64,000 nt of DNA from Streptomyces violens (GTDB lineage Bacteria; Actinomycetota; Actinomycetes; Streptomycetales; Streptomycetaceae): NCBI RefSeq assembly GCF_000717745.1, contig NZ_JOBH01000001.1, positions 496,001 through 560,000 of the forward strand, given 5' to 3'. Below, piece after piece: positions 8,605-17,646 of this stretch. A program made the translations under genes and the position numbers. The notes beneath the pieces were generated by a model. It did no database searches and was not told the origin of the DNA. It saw only the letters and a list, made by a program, of their open reading frames with translations. The number at the start of each line of letters is the position of its first letter. Within the stretch, counting starts at the first letter, position 1.

Positions 8605-8976
8605 CCGATCTCCTGACAGGGACCCTTGACCGTATTCGCCCGATATGGCAAGAGACCCAGATCACAGAGGTTCGGACGTAACCATTCGAGGGGGTCGTGA
8701 GTCTAACCGTGCAGTACAAGCACCCCGGCGGGGCTTGTACTAGGCAACCGGACCGGTCTTGGGGGACTTCGTCCGGTACGCGTGGCCGGGGCGACGTGCC
8801 CGGGGAGCTTTGAGCGGCCCTCCCGTACGTGCGCGTCCCGGCAGCTCGCGCAATGCAGTAGAGCAGGGTGCCCTCAATGGACGCCCGGACGGATCCCGTG
8901 GGGGGAATCCGACCCGGGAAAGGGAAGCGCCCCCCGCTCCGGACCCGTGGGGGGATCTGGAGCGAGGGGCGCTTTT
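8605..8976 (+). ncRNA. Candidate structured small RNA ending in a terminator
   Basis: A plus-strand transcript starting about 7 nt after the TACACT -10-like element would run roughly 370 nt to the terminator. It contains a hairpin with an 8-bp outer stem (AGTACAAG 8713-8720 with CTTGTACT 8734-8741), a 2-nt bulge and a 4-bp CCCC/GGGG inner stem with a 3-nt loop. There is no downstream plus-strand gene for it to lead into, so it is not an obvious 5' leader or riboswitch. I did not find tmRNA, RNase P RNA or SRP RNA signatures. It could instead be an antisense extension over the 3' end of citrate synthase. The ends are inferred. Confidence 0.35.
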
Positions 8977-8985
8977 CGCCTTTTT
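8925..8985 (+). terminator. Strong intrinsic terminator, plus-strand orientation
   Basis: AAGCGCCCC (8925-8933) pairs with GGGGCGCTT (8966-8974) and CGCTCC (8935-8940) with GGAGCG (8959-8964), with one mismatch between them. The stem runs into TTTT and, after CGCC, TTTTT. In the other direction it could also stop citrate synthase transcripts, but the U-tract favours the plus strand. Confidence 0.75.
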
Positions 8986-9058
8986 GCAGCCGCTTTCGCG
9001 GCGCGCGGCGGGCCCTGGCCGGCCCGCACTGCGGGCCGGCGGACGACAAAGCCTGGGG

Positions 9059-10348
<1,290 letters not shown>

Positions 10349-10455
10349 GTCATCCCTCACCGACGTTGTGCCTCTTCTTCGAGGTGCCCTGACTGCCTAT
10401 ACCTTCCCCCATTTGGACCTTGGATGTGCACTCGGGGTCGGCCATAGGGCCCTAA

Positions 10456-10517
10456 GGCGGCACTCAGTGCCGCCCAGCTGCCCATCTTGCGCCCCTTCGC
10501 CCCAATGGGGAAAGGGG
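10456..10517 (-). terminator. Two hairpins between the recD2-like helicase and citrate synthase
   Basis: GGCGGCAC (10456-10463) pairs with GTGCCGCC (10467-10474). CCCCTT (10492-10497) with CCCC (10500-10503) pairs with GGGG (10507-10510) and AAGGGG (10512-10517). The second lies 8 nt after the helicase stop on the minus strand and is the likely terminator; the first may be a second terminator or part of the citrate synthase leader. Confidence 0.5.
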
Positions 10518-10524
10518 TGACACC

Positions 10525-12798
10525 TCACATCGTGCCGCCAAGCCGGTGATCCAGCGCGGTATGCCTGCGACCCGCCGATATCGTCCGCACCGCCTGGCCC
10601 AGAGCCTTGCGCGACCCCACCAGCACCACCAATCGCTTTGCCCGGGTAACCGCCGTATAGAGCAGATTGCGCTGGAGCATCATCCACGCCCCCGTCGTGA
10701 CGGGAATCACCACTGCCGGGTACTCACTTCCCTGCGAACGGTGGATCGTCACGGCGTACGCGTGCGCCAGCTCGTCCAGCTCGTCGAAGTCGTACGGCAC
10801 CTCCTCGTCCTCGTCGGTCAGCACGGTCAGCCGCTGGTCCTCGACACTCAGGGCCGTGACGACCCCCACCGTGCCGTTGAAGACGCCGTTGCGGCCCTTC
10901 TCGTAGTTGTTCCGTATCTGGGTGACCTTGTCGCCCACGCGGAAAACCCGGCCGCCGAAGCGGCGCTCGGGGAGGTCGGGGCGGGCCGGGGTGACCGCCT
11001 GCTGCAGCAGGCCGTTCAGCGCCCCCGCGCCGGCCGGACCGCGGTGCATCGGGGCGAGCACCTGTACGTCCCTCCGGGGGTCGAGGCCGAACTTCGCCGG
11101 GATACGGCGGGCCGCCACATCGACCGTCAGCCGCCCGGCCTCCTCGGTGTCCTCCTGCGGGAAGAGGAAGAAGTCGGGCATCCCGGTCGTGATCGGCAGC
11201 GTCCCGGCGTTGATCCGGTGCGCGTTGGTCACCACACCCGAATGCTGCGCCTGCCGGAAGATCCTGGTCAGCCGTACGGCCGGCACCGGGCTGCCGTCCG
11301 CGAGCAGGTCGCGCAGCACCTCCCCGGCGCCCACGGACGGCAGCTGGTCCACATCGCCCACGAGGAGGAGGTGCGCGCCCGGCGGCACGGCCTTGATGAG
11401 CTTGTTGGCGAGCAGCAGGTCCAGCATCGACGCCTCGTCGACCACCACGAGGTCGGCGTCCAGCGGGCGGTCCTGGTCGTACGCGGCGTCCCCGCCGGGC
11501 TTCAGCTCCAGCAGCCGGTGCACCGTGGCGGCCTCCACGCCGGTCAGCTCGGCCAGCCGCTTGGCGGCCCGCCCGGTCGGCGCCGCGAGCAGCACCTGCG
11601 CCTTCTTGGCGCGCGCCAGCTCCACCACCGAGCGGACCGTGAAGGACTTGCCGCAGCCGGGACCGCCGGTGAGCACCGCGACCTTCTCGGTCAGCGCCAG
11701 CTTCACCGCCGCCTCCTGCTCGGGCGCCAGCTCCGCTCCCGTACGGTCGGCGAGCCACGCCAGCGCCTTGTCCCAGGGCACGTCGTGGAAGGCCGGCATC
11801 CGGTCCTCCGCGGCCCGCAGCAGCCGCCGCAGCCGCCCGGCCAGGGACAGCTCGGCGCGGTGGAAGGGGACGAGGTACACGGCTGTCACGGGCTCGCCGC
11901 CGTCCGGGGCGGGGACGGTCTCCCGTACGACGCCCTCCGGGTCCTCGGCCAGCTCCGCCAGGCAGTCGATGACCAGCCCCGTGTCCACCTGAAGCAGCTT
12001 CACGGAGTCGGCGATCAACTGCTCCTGGGGCAGGAAGCAGTGCCCCTGGTCGGTGGACTGGGACAGCGCGTACTGCAGGCCTGCCTTCACCCGGTCCGGG
12101 CTGTCGTGCGGGATGCCCACCGACTGGGCGATGCGGTCGGCGGTCAGGAAGCCGATGCCCCAGACGTCGGAGGCGAGGCGGTACGGCTGATTCCGTACGA
12201 CGGAGATGGACGCGTCGCCGTACTTCTTGTAGATCCGCACCGCGATGGAGGTGGACACACCGACGCCCTGGAGGAAGACCATGACCTCTTTGATGGCCTT
12301 CTGTTCCTCCCAGGCCGCGCCGATCATCTTCGTCCGCTTCGGCCCGAGGCCGGGCACTTCGATGAGGCGCTTCGGCTCCTTCTCGATGACCTCGAGGGTG
12401 TCCGTGCCGAAGTGCTCGGTGATCCGGTCGGCGATCCGCGGGCCGATGCCCTTGATCAGGCCGGAGCCGAGATAGCGGCGGATGCCCTGCACGGTGGCGG
12501 GCAGGACCGTGCGGTAGTTCTCGACCGTGAACTGGCGGCCGTACTGGGGGTGGGAGCCCCAGCGGCCCTCCATGCGCAGCGACTCGCCCGGCTGGGCACC
12601 GAGCAGCGCCCCGACCACCGTGAGCAGGTCATTGCCGCCGCGGCCGGTGTCGACGCGCGCGACGGTGTAGCCGTTGTCCTCGTTGGCGTACGTGATCCGC
12701 TCCAGGACGCCTTCGACGACGGCCTGGCCGGGTGGGTTGTTCGGGCCTCCCCCGCGCGTTCGCTGCATGGAACCGAAGGTACCGCCGGGATCGGACAT
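10525..12798 (-). CDS. recD2: RecD2-type SF1B DNA helicase
   Basis: A 5'-3' DNA helicase of about 757 residues, of the RecD2 (RecD-like, RecBC-independent) type. The N-terminal OB-like region (EGVLERITYANEDNGYTVARV) is followed by tandem helix-hairpin-helix elements (GIGPRIADRI, VPGLGPKRTKMI), the Walker A loop GGPGCGKS (about residue 380), DEASMLD (Walker B), the GDVDQLPSVGAGEVL motif III and a C-terminal UvrD-like motif (TIHRSQGSEYPAVVIP). RecD2 enzymes unwind DNA in repair and replication-stress tolerance. The start is uncertain: ATGs at 12798 and 12768 both fit, and neither has a strong ribosome-binding site. Two perfect DnaA boxes lie just upstream, hinting at coupling to replication initiation status. 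Confidence 0.9.
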   Translation of the reverse strand: MSDPGGTFGSMQRTRGGGPNNPPGQAVVEGVLERITYANEDNGYTVARVDTGRGGNDLLTVVGALLGAQPGESLRMEGRWGSHPQYGRQFTVENYRTVLPATVQGIRRYLGSGLIKGIGPRIADRITEHFGTDTLEVIEKEPKRLIEVPGLGPKRTKMIGAAWEEQKAIKEVMVFLQGVGVSTSIAVRIYKKYGDASISVVRNQPYRLASDVWGIGFLTADRIAQSVGIPHDSPDRVKAGLQYALSQSTDQGHCFLPQEQLIADSVKLLQVDTGLVIDCLAELAEDPEGVVRETVPAPDGGEPVTAVYLVPFHRAELSLAGRLRRLLRAAEDRMPAFHDVPWDKALAWLADRTGAELAPEQEAAVKLALTEKVAVLTGGPGCGKSFTVRSVVELARAKKAQVLLAAPTGRAAKRLAELTGVEAATVHRLLELKPGGDAAYDQDRPLDADLVVVDEASMLDLLLANKLIKAVPPGAHLLLVGDVDQLPSVGAGEVLRDLLADGSPVPAVRLTRIFRQAQHSGVVTNAHRINAGTLPITTGMPDFFLFPQEDTEEAGRLTVDVAARRIPAKFGLDPRRDVQVLAPMHRGPAGAGALNGLLQQAVTPARPDLPERRFGGRVFRVGDKVTQIRNNYEKGRNGVFNGTVGVVTALSVEDQRLTVLTDEDEEVPYDFDELDELAHAYAVTIHRSQGSEYPAVVIPVTTGAWMMLQRNLLYTAVTRAKRLVVLVGSRKALGQAVRTISAGRRHTALDHRLGGTM

Positions 12799-12807
12799 CG
12801 CCGGGGG

Positions 12808-12850
12808 CCTGTGGACAACCCGGCGGCCGGGCCTGTGGGTTGTCCACAGG
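12808..12850. promoter_or_regulatory. Inverted pair of DnaA boxes upstream of the helicase
   Basis: TGTGGACAA (12810-12818) and TTGTCCACA (12840-12848) both match the Streptomyces DnaA box consensus TTGTCCACA exactly, in opposite orientation, 30 bp apart. They lie within a perfect 14-bp inverted repeat (12808-12821 with 12837-12850), beginning 10-12 nt before the helicase start, so bound DnaA would cover its promoter or leader. Confidence 0.65.
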
Positions 12851-12873
12851 CGGGACATCTCGACTGGACATTT

Positions 12874-12904
12874 CGAGGGGCCCGGCGTACTGCCGGGCCC
12901 CTCG
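12874..12904 (-). terminator. Terminator downstream of the sugar operon
   Basis: A perfect 13-bp stem (CGAGGGGCCCGGC 12874-12886, GCCGGGCCCCTCG 12892-12904) with a 5-nt loop. A further 12-bp inverted repeat (CATCGGCGCCTG 12927-12938 with CAGGCGCCGATG 12964-12975) lies next to it. Together they probably end the minus-strand operon whose last stop is at 13118; no gene is evident in 12851-13117. Confidence 0.6.
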
Positions 12905-13117
12905 GTCCCCCCTCGGGTCCCCCCTTCATCGGCGCCTGACCATCCCCCGGTCTCCCCCGCCACCAGGCGCCGATGTCCAGTACGACCTCCAAAAGGCCGG
13001 AACGGTTGCGTGGTTCCGCCCCTCTTTCGGCGCAGTTCGCATCGCGGCCCGCGCCCCTACGCACGGCGCACACGGCGCGTTCAGCGGGGCACCCGGGCTC
13101 TCTTGCGCGTGCCCGCC

Positions 13118-13975
13118 TCACTCTGGGCGCAGCACGTGCTCCCGGTAACGGGCGATCACCTCGGCCAGTACCTCGGCGCCGTCCCGCGCCCACAGGCCCG
13201 GGTTGAAGATCTCGACCTCGATGGGCCCGTCGTGCCCCGCCGCCTCGGTCCGTTCGCGGAACCACCGTAGGTCCACGGCCCCGTCCCCGAGCTGCCCGCG
13301 GCCGAGCAGTACCCCTTCGGGCAGCGGGGTCACCCAGTCGGCGAGCTGGAACGCCGCGAGCCGCCCGCCGCGCCCCACCCGTTCGATCCCCTCCCCGACC
13401 GTGTCGTCCCACCACAGGTGGTACGTGTCCACGACCACCCCCACCTGCTCAACGGGGAACCGCTCTGCAAGGTCCAGCGCCTGGGCGAGCGTGGAGACGA
13501 CGCAGCGGTCCGACGCGTACATCGGGTGCAGCGGTTCGATCGCCAGCCGTACGCCCCGCTCTGCGGCGTACGGCCCCAGCTCGGCCAGCGCCTCGGCCAC
13601 CCGCTCCCGCGCCCCGTGCAGGTCCCGGCTGCCGGGCGGCAGACCGCCGGACACCAGGACGAGCGTGTCCGTACCGAGGGTCGCGGCCTCGTCGATCGCC
13701 GCCCGGTTGTCGTCGAGCGCGGCGGCGCGCTCCTGGGGGGCGACCGCGGTGAAGAAGCCGCCGCGGCACAGGCTGGTGACGGTCAGCCCCGCCTCCCGCA
13801 TGAGCTTGGCGGCCGCGTCCACGCCGTACTTCTGTACGGGCTCGCGCCACAGGCCCACGTGGCGCAGCCCGGCCGCCGCGCAGCCGTCCGCCAGCTCGGG
13901 CAGCGACCACTGCTTGACCGTCTCCTGGTTGAGACTGAGGCGCGCGAGGTCGTCCTTCGTGTTGCGGCCGGTCAT
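13118..13975 (-). CDS. TIM-barrel sugar phosphate isomerase/epimerase
   Basis: This 285-residue protein belongs to the xylose-isomerase-like TIM-barrel superfamily (AP endonuclease 2 family). Typical strand-end motifs carry the metal and substrate ligands: RLAIEPLHP (Glu), VVDTYHLWWDD (Asp/His), AAFQLADWVTP and a final EVEIFNP (Glu). It is the third gene of an operon: its ATG (13973-13975) overlaps the TGA of the DUF993 gene, giving translational coupling. With the dehydrogenase and DUF993 protein upstream it probably isomerises or epimerises a keto-sugar intermediate; this trio recurs in streptomycetes, by my recollection. The substrate is unknown. The hydrophobic/charged pattern shows no signal peptide, so it is cytosolic. 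Confidence 0.83.
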   Translation of the reverse strand: MTGRNTKDDLARLSLNQETVKQWSLPELADGCAAAGLRHVGLWREPVQKYGVDAAAKLMREAGLTVTSLCRGGFFTAVAPQERAAALDDNRAAIDEAATLGTDTLVLVSGGLPPGSRDLHGARERVAEALAELGPYAAERGVRLAIEPLHPMYASDRCVVSTLAQALDLAERFPVEQVGVVVDTYHLWWDDTVGEGIERVGRGGRLAAFQLADWVTPLPEGVLLGRGQLGDGAVDLRWFRERTEAAGHDGPIEVEIFNPGLWARDGAEVLAEVIARYREHVLRPE

Positions 13976-15120
13976 GCGTCTCCTCCGAGTACGGCGGTCA
14001 GCTGCGCCATACGGTGCCGGGCCAGTTCGGGGTCCGGGAACAGGCCGAGTCCGCCCGCCAGTTCGTACGCCCGGCGCAGGTGCCGCAGGGAGCGGGCCGA
14101 CTGCAGGCCGCCCGCCATCGTGAAGTGCGCCTGGTGGCCCGAGAGCCAGGCCAGGAAGACGACGCCGGTCTTGTAGTAGCGGGTCGGCGCTTCGAAGAGG
14201 TGCCGGGCCAGCTCCACAGTGGGGTCCAGGACCTTGTGGAACGCGGCGGTGTTCCCGGTGTCCAGCAGGCGCACGGCCTCGGCGGCCAGCGGCGCGAGCG
14301 GGTCGAAGACGCCCAGCAGCGCGTGGCTGAAGCCGCGCTGGTCGCCGGCGATCAGTTCGGGGTAGTGGAAGTCGTCGCCCGTGTAGCAGCGCACGCCGTT
14401 CGGCAGCCGGCGGCGCAGCGCCACCTCTCGGTCCGCGTCGAGCAGCGACACCTTCACGCCGTCGACCTTGTCCGGGTGCTCGGCGATGATCTGCAGGAAC
14501 GTCTCGGTGGCCGCGTCGAGACCGTCGCTGCCCCAGTAGCCCTCCAGCGCCGGGTCGAACATCGGGCCGAGCCAGTGCAGGATGACCGGCTCGCTGCTCT
14601 GCCGGAGCAGGTGCCCGTACACCTCCGCGTACGCCTCGGGCCCGGCTGCGACCGCCGCCAGCTGCCGCGACGCCATCAGGATCGGCTGTCCGCCGGCCTC
14701 CTCCACGAGGGCGAGCTGCTCCTCGTAGGCGGCGCGCACGTCCGGCAGCCCCGCCTCCCCGGGCGGGAGCTGGTCGGTGCCCACGCCGCAGGCGATCCGG
14801 CCGCCCACCGCCCTGGCCTCGGCGGCCGACCGCCGGATCAGCTCCGCGGCGGTCGGCCAGTCCAGGCCCATGCCGCGCTGCGCGGTGTCCATGGCCTCGG
14901 CGACGCCCAGGCCGTGCGACCACAGGTGGCGCCGGAAGGCGAGGGTGGCGTCCCAGTCCAGCACGGCGGGGCCGTCGGGGGCGGTGTCGGCCTTCGGGTC
15001 GGCGACGACGTGCGCGGCGGCGAAGACGGTACGGGAGGTGAAGGGGACCGCCGCACCTACGGGTGCGGCGCTCACAGGCGTTCCTTCAGGCGCGGCGTCG
15101 GTTTCGGAAGAGGCGCTCAC
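13972..15120 (-). CDS. DUF993-family protein (dihydrodipicolinate-synthase-like TIM barrel)
   Basis: This protein of about 382 residues matches DUF993, a barrel family distantly related to dihydrodipicolinate synthase/aldolases. Readable landmarks are VLDWDATLAFRRHLWSHGLGVAEAMDTAQRG, RIACGVGTDQL, EPVILHWLGPMFDPALEGYWG and a Lys-containing segment (DKVDGVKVSLLD) that sits where the Schiff-base Lys would be in aldolases. This suggests a retro-aldol or hydrolyase step on a keto sugar acid, but no reaction is proven. The GTG start (15118-15120) overlaps the preceding TGA as GTGA. The N-terminal 25 residues are low-complexity, so a start further in (GTG near 15075) is possible. Confidence 0.78.
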   Translation of the reverse strand: MSASSETDAAPEGTPVSAAPVGAAVPFTSRTVFAAAHVVADPKADTAPDGPAVLDWDATLAFRRHLWSHGLGVAEAMDTAQRGMGLDWPTAAELIRRSAAEARAVGGRIACGVGTDQLPPGEAGLPDVRAAYEEQLALVEEAGGQPILMASRQLAAVAAGPEAYAEVYGHLLRQSSEPVILHWLGPMFDPALEGYWGSDGLDAATETFLQIIAEHPDKVDGVKVSLLDADREVALRRRLPNGVRCYTGDDFHYPELIAGDQRGFSHALLGVFDPLAPLAAEAVRLLDTGNTAAFHKVLDPTVELARHLFEAPTRYYKTGVVFLAWLSGHQAHFTMAGGLQSARSLRHLRRAYELAGGLGLFPDPELARHRMAQLTAVLGGDA

Positions 15121-16268
15121 AGGCTCAGCTCCGGTACGTCCAGGCGGCGTCCTTCTTGCGCCGAGCGGATGCCCAGTTCGGCGAGGTGCACGCCGCGCGC
15201 GCCCGCCATGAGGTCCCACCGCCACGGCTCGTCGAGCACCACGTGGCGCAGGAAGAGTGCCCACTGCTCCTTGAAGCCGTTGTCGAACGTCTCGTTGTCG
15301 GGCACCTCCTGCCACTGCGCCCTGAAGTCCTCCGTGGCCGGCAGGTCCGGGTTCCAGACCGGCTTGGGAGTCGCGGAACGGTGCTGCACCCGGCAGCGGC
15401 GCAGGCCTGCGACCGCCGACCCCTCCGTGCCGTCCACCTGGAACTCCACCAGCTCGTCCCGGTTGACGCGCACCGCCCAGGAGGAGTTGATCTGCGCGAC
15501 AGCGCCGCCCGCGAGCTCGAAGATCCCGTACGCGGCGTCGTCGGCGGTCGCCTCGTACGGCTTCCCGGCCTCGTCCCAGCGGCGCGGGATGTGGGTGGCC
15601 AGCTGGGCCTGGACGGTGCGTACCGGCCCGAACAGCTCGTGCAGTACGTACTCCCAGTGCGGGAACATGTCCGTCGCGATGCCGCCGCCGTCCTCGGCCC
15701 GGTAGTTCCACGACGGGCGCTGCGCCTCCTGCCAGTCGCCCTCGAAGACCCAGTAGCCGAACTCGCCCCGTATGGACAGGATGCGCCCGAAGAAGCCGCC
15801 CTCGATGAGCCGCTTCAGCTTCAGCAGGCCCGGCAGGAAGATCTTGTCCTGGACGACGCCGTGCTTGATGCCCGCAGCCTGGGCCAGCCGCGCCAGTTCG
15901 AGCGCACCGTCGAGCCCGGTGGCGGTGGGCTTCTCCACGTAGAGGTGCTTGCCCGCGGCGATCGCCTTCTTGACGGCCTCCTCGCGGGCGGCGGTGACCT
16001 GCGCGTCGAAGTAGATGTCGATGCTGTCGTCGGCCAGCACCGTGTCCAGATCGGTGGACCACTCCGTGAGGCCGTGCCGGTCGGCCATGGCCGCGAGCTT
16101 GTGCTCCGCGCGGCCGACCAGGACCGGTTCGGGCCAGATCACCGTGCCCCCGCCCACGTCCAGGCCGCCCTGCTCGCGCAGGGCGAGTATCGAGCGGAGC
16201 AGGTGCTGGCGGTAGCCCATGCGCCCGGTCACGCCGTTCATGGCGATCCGTACGGTCTTGCGTGTCAC
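15117..16268 (-). CDS. Gfo/Idh/MocA-family oxidoreductase, first gene of the sugar operon
   Basis: A 383-residue NAD(P)-dependent dehydrogenase. Residues 5-25 hold a Rossmann loop variant (VRIAMNGVTGRMGYRQHL) instead of plain GxGxxG, a feature of a subgroup of this family. The EKP signature appears as LYVEKPTATG near residue 110. The middle section (WNYRAEDGGGIATDMFPHWEYVLHELFG) supplies the active-site residues. The GTG at 16268 has GAGGGG 8 nt upstream and is preferred over upstream in-frame sequence. It leads the operon dehydrogenase-DUF993-isomerase, and a palindromic operator at 16401-16412 lies between it and the divergent LacI regulator. It probably oxidises a sugar or sugar acid imported by an unidentified transporter. 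Confidence 0.87.
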   Translation of the reverse strand: MTRKTVRIAMNGVTGRMGYRQHLLRSILALREQGGLDVGGGTVIWPEPVLVGRAEHKLAAMADRHGLTEWSTDLDTVLADDSIDIYFDAQVTAAREEAVKKAIAAGKHLYVEKPTATGLDGALELARLAQAAGIKHGVVQDKIFLPGLLKLKRLIEGGFFGRILSIRGEFGYWVFEGDWQEAQRPSWNYRAEDGGGIATDMFPHWEYVLHELFGPVRTVQAQLATHIPRRWDEAGKPYEATADDAAYGIFELAGGAVAQINSSWAVRVNRDELVEFQVDGTEGSAVAGLRRCRVQHRSATPKPVWNPDLPATEDFRAQWQEVPDNETFDNGFKEQWALFLRHVVLDEPWRWDLMAGARGVHLAELGIRSAQEGRRLDVPELSL

Positions 16269-16400
16269 AACCCGACCCCTCACATCAACCGGTGGTACCG
16301 GTCGCGGCCCACGTGGTCCGCGAACGGACAAGCGCACGGAAAGCGCCGACGAAGGGCGCGCGGCCCCCAGCGCCCGGAGTTGCTCACCCGGTCACGCATA

Positions 16401-16412
16401 GAAAGCGCTTTC
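16401..16412. promoter_or_regulatory. LacI-family operator between the sugar operon and its regulator
   Basis: GAAAGCGCTTTC is a perfect 12-bp palindrome with the central CG typical of LacI/GalR boxes. It lies 133 nt upstream of the dehydrogenase start and 90 nt upstream of the regulator start, where it could control both directions. Confidence 0.75.
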
Positions 16413-16501
16413 CATCGCGAGAGAAGCTAGCCTGCGACGCGAGGCGCCACAAGAGGGGCGACGCCGTACGGGGCGCCGCAGGAAGGGGGACGGGGAGCGA
16501 T

Positions 16502-17620
16502 ATGACCGTGACACTGGCGGACGTCGCCGCGCGGGCGGGAGTCTCGGCGGCGACCGTCTCACGCGTGCTGAACAGCAACTATCCGGTGGCCGAGGCCACC
16601 CGCGACCGGGTACTTCGGGCGGTCGCGGAACTGGAGTACGTCGCGAACGGACCGGCCAGTGCGCTCGCCGCGGCCACCTCCGACCTGGTCGGCATCCTCG
16701 TCAACGACGTCGCCGACCCGTTCTTCGGAATACTCGCGAGCGCGGTGCAGTCGGAGATGAGCGGCGACAGCACCTCCGGCGGCGAGAAGCTCGCCGTGGT
16801 CTGCAACACGGGCGGCTCCCCGGAGCGCGAGCTGACCTACCTCACGCTGCTGCACCGCCAGCGGGCCGGCGCCGTCGTACTGACCGGTGGCGCGACCGAG
16901 GACCCCGCTCATACGGCGGCGTTGGCGGCCCGCGTGGCGCGGCTGTCCGCGGCGGGGACCCAGGTAGTGCTGTGCGGGCGGCCGCCGCTGGCGGTGGGGG
17001 TGCCGACGGGCGACGGGGGTTCGGCGGAAGGTCCGGCGGGGGCTTCCTCGGCTTCCGGTGCTGATACGGGGCCTGCTCCGCTGACCGTTGCGTTCGACAA
17101 CCGGGGCGGTGCGCGGTCGCTGACCGAGCACCTGGTCGCCCTCGGCCACCGCCGCATCGGATGCGTCGCGGGACCCGAGGGGCTCACCACCACCCGGCAC
17201 CGGCTGGAGGGCCACCGTGCCGCCCTCGCGGCGCACGGCATCGAGGACGTACCCGGCCGCACGGTCCACGGCGCCTACGACCGGGCCTCCGGCTACGCGG
17301 CAGCCCACGAACTCCTCCGGCAGGACGAGGATCTGACCGCCGTCGTCGCGGCCAATGACACGGTCGCGCTCGGCGTCTGCGCCGCGCTGCGCGAGCACGG
17401 GCTGCGGGTCCCCGAGGACGTCTCGGTCGCCGGCTTCGACGATCTGCCCTTCAGCACGGACGCGGTGCCGGCGCTGACGACCGTCCGGCTGCCGCTGACC
17501 GAGGCCGGAGCGCGGGCGGGCCGGCTGGCGATGGGGCGGGAGCCGGCGCCGGCGGACGGCGTGGTGCTGCTTTCATCCGAATTGGTGATACGCAAGTCGA
17601 CGGCTCCGCCCTATTCTTGA
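16502..17620 (+). CDS. LacI-family regulator of the adjacent sugar operon
   Basis: This 372-residue repressor has a textbook HTH (TLADVAARAGVSAATVSRVLN) at residues 3-23, the hinge YVANGPASALAA, and a sensor domain with FDNRGGARSLTEHLVALGHRRIGCVAGPEG and the dimer-interface/effector segment VAANDTVALGVCAALREHGLRVPEDVSVAGFDDLPF. A Gly/Ala/Ser-rich insert (about residues 165-195) interrupts the sensor domain. The ATG at 16502 follows GGGGAG. It is divergent from the dehydrogenase-DUF993-isomerase operon and shares a perfect palindromic operator with it, so it is the likely local repressor, relieved by the cognate sugar. Its 3' end overlaps a MarR-type operator for the next gene. Confidence 0.92.
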   Translation: MTVTLADVAARAGVSAATVSRVLNSNYPVAEATRDRVLRAVAELEYVANGPASALAAATSDLVGILVNDVADPFFGILASAVQSEMSGDSTSGGEKLAVVCNTGGSPERELTYLTLLHRQRAGAVVLTGGATEDPAHTAALAARVARLSAAGTQVVLCGRPPLAVGVPTGDGGSAEGPAGASSASGADTGPAPLTVAFDNRGGARSLTEHLVALGHRRIGCVAGPEGLTTTRHRLEGHRAALAAHGIEDVPGRTVHGAYDRASGYAAAHELLRQDEDLTAVVAANDTVALGVCAALREHGLRVPEDVSVAGFDDLPFSTDAVPALTTVRLPLTEAGARAGRLAMGREPAPADGVVLLSSELVIRKSTAPPYS

Positions 17621-17630
17621 CTCAGTCAAG
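17616..17630. promoter_or_regulatory. Putative MarR-type operator before the MarR-GNAT gene
   Basis: CTTGACTCAGTCAAG is a perfect palindrome (7-bp arms around a central C) that straddles the LacI stop codon, 16 nt before the MarR-GNAT start. TTGACT...AGTCAA is a common MarR recognition form, so autoregulation is likely. Confidence 0.6.
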
Positions 17631-17646
17631 GTTTTTGGGGGATGCC

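Larger units (their letters stand above)
8431..9058. other. Gene-free interval of about 630 nt with strong RNA structure
   Basis: No convincing protein-coding frame is seen. The stretch holds a possible promoter (TTCTCA 8569-8574, 18-nt spacer, TACACT 8593-8598), a stable hairpin at 8713-8741 and a strong terminator at 8925-8985, all oriented for plus-strand transcription. The last 70 nt before 9059 are the trailer of citrate synthase on the minus strand. Confidence 0.6.

Noticed and set aside
8605..8985. tmRNA, RNase P RNA, SRP RNA, 6S RNA or a known riboswitch in the copA-citrate synthase interval
   Set aside because: None of the conserved signatures I know (tag-peptide frame, RNase P core, SRP helix 8 motif) is present, and no plus-strand gene follows that a riboswitch could control.
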